A stretch of 64,000 bases of DNA, taken from an uncultured Ruminiclostridium sp. (GTDB lineage Bacteria > Bacillota > Clostridia > Oscillospirales > Ruminococcaceae). The notes beneath the pieces are model-generated. The model was given only the letters and a program-made list of their open reading frames with translations. It searched no databases and was not told where the DNA came from. Numbering within the stretch: the stretch's first letter is position 1; each line of letters starts with the position of its first letter. The stretch is from the NCBI GenBank assembly GCA_910579265.1, contig CAJTTE010000005.1:79948-143947 (forward strand), in the 5' to 3' direction. This document shows, piece by piece, positions 63,993-64,000 of the stretch. Position numbers and translations under genes: made by a program.

Positions 63993-64000
63993 ATGCTTAT

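Overview
The window looks like chromosome of an anaerobic, endospore-forming, gut-type Clostridium relative, probably Oscillospiraceae/Ruminococcus-like. That placement is an inference from gene content. The evidence is an Rnf complex in the order C-D-G-E-A-B, a diiron flavoprotein with rubredoxin, sporulation genes (pro-sigma-K, YabP, YabQ, TepA, YlzJ-like), BspA-type leucine-rich surface proteins, NxPTG-like sorting signals and an AT-rich base composition. No rRNA, tRNA or CRISPR array was recognised.

Layout. 0-11.5 kb: a frameshifted leucine-rich surface protein, cysteine desulfurase, AzlCD, a flavodiiron protein, a preQ1-I riboswitch with queuosine-salvage genes, a broken C39-like peptidase and a lipoprotein. 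12-20 kb: gdhA with an attenuator-like leader, two BspA-like proteins, and smpB behind a promoter and a MITE. 20-35 kb: DUF3006/ComEC-like hydrolase, ftsK, uppP, a YlzJ-like gene and tepA, a metal-site-less DRE-TIM homologue, then the mazG-hup-rqcP-yabP-yabQ-divIC cluster, mpg and an ATPase. 35-48 kb: MccF-like peptidase, diguanylate cyclase, rnf operon, sigK, and a hemerythrin with a CheX-like tail. 48-64 kb: an ECF sigma factor and an accessory region.

The accessory region is the most interesting part. On the minus strand (56.7 to 50.2 kb) lies a cysteine-rich RiPP locus: radical SAM/SPASM maturase, acyl-carrier-like protein, a 58-residue precursor peptide (54837-55013, six Cys), an ABC exporter in ruins, a subtilisin/P-loop (DUF1611-like) fusion, and a dead transglutaminase-like gene. 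Next to it is a complete Agr quorum-sensing set (LytTR regulator, GHKL kinase, AgrB, and a 46-residue AgrD at 61040-61180). Two near-identical LytTR-type operators, each a pair of 12-bp direct repeats exactly 21 bp apart, sit upstream of agrBD (60360-60392) and, in the opposite orientation, upstream of the RiPP locus (57533-57565). This suggests that quorum sensing controls the RiPP transcript. Export and part of processing look decayed.

Intergenic DNA is unusually rich in small non-autonomous repeats: a ~180-bp MITE with 22-bp inverted ends (five copies), a ~187-bp inverted-end element (four copies), two single inverted-end elements, and arrays of a ~104-bp hairpin repeat (four loci). One repeat array has replaced the 3' end of the transglutaminase gene. 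Three genes for exported or membrane proteins carry single-base frameshifts near their 5' ends, two of them in homopolymers. These may be real (phase variation or decay) or sequencing errors.
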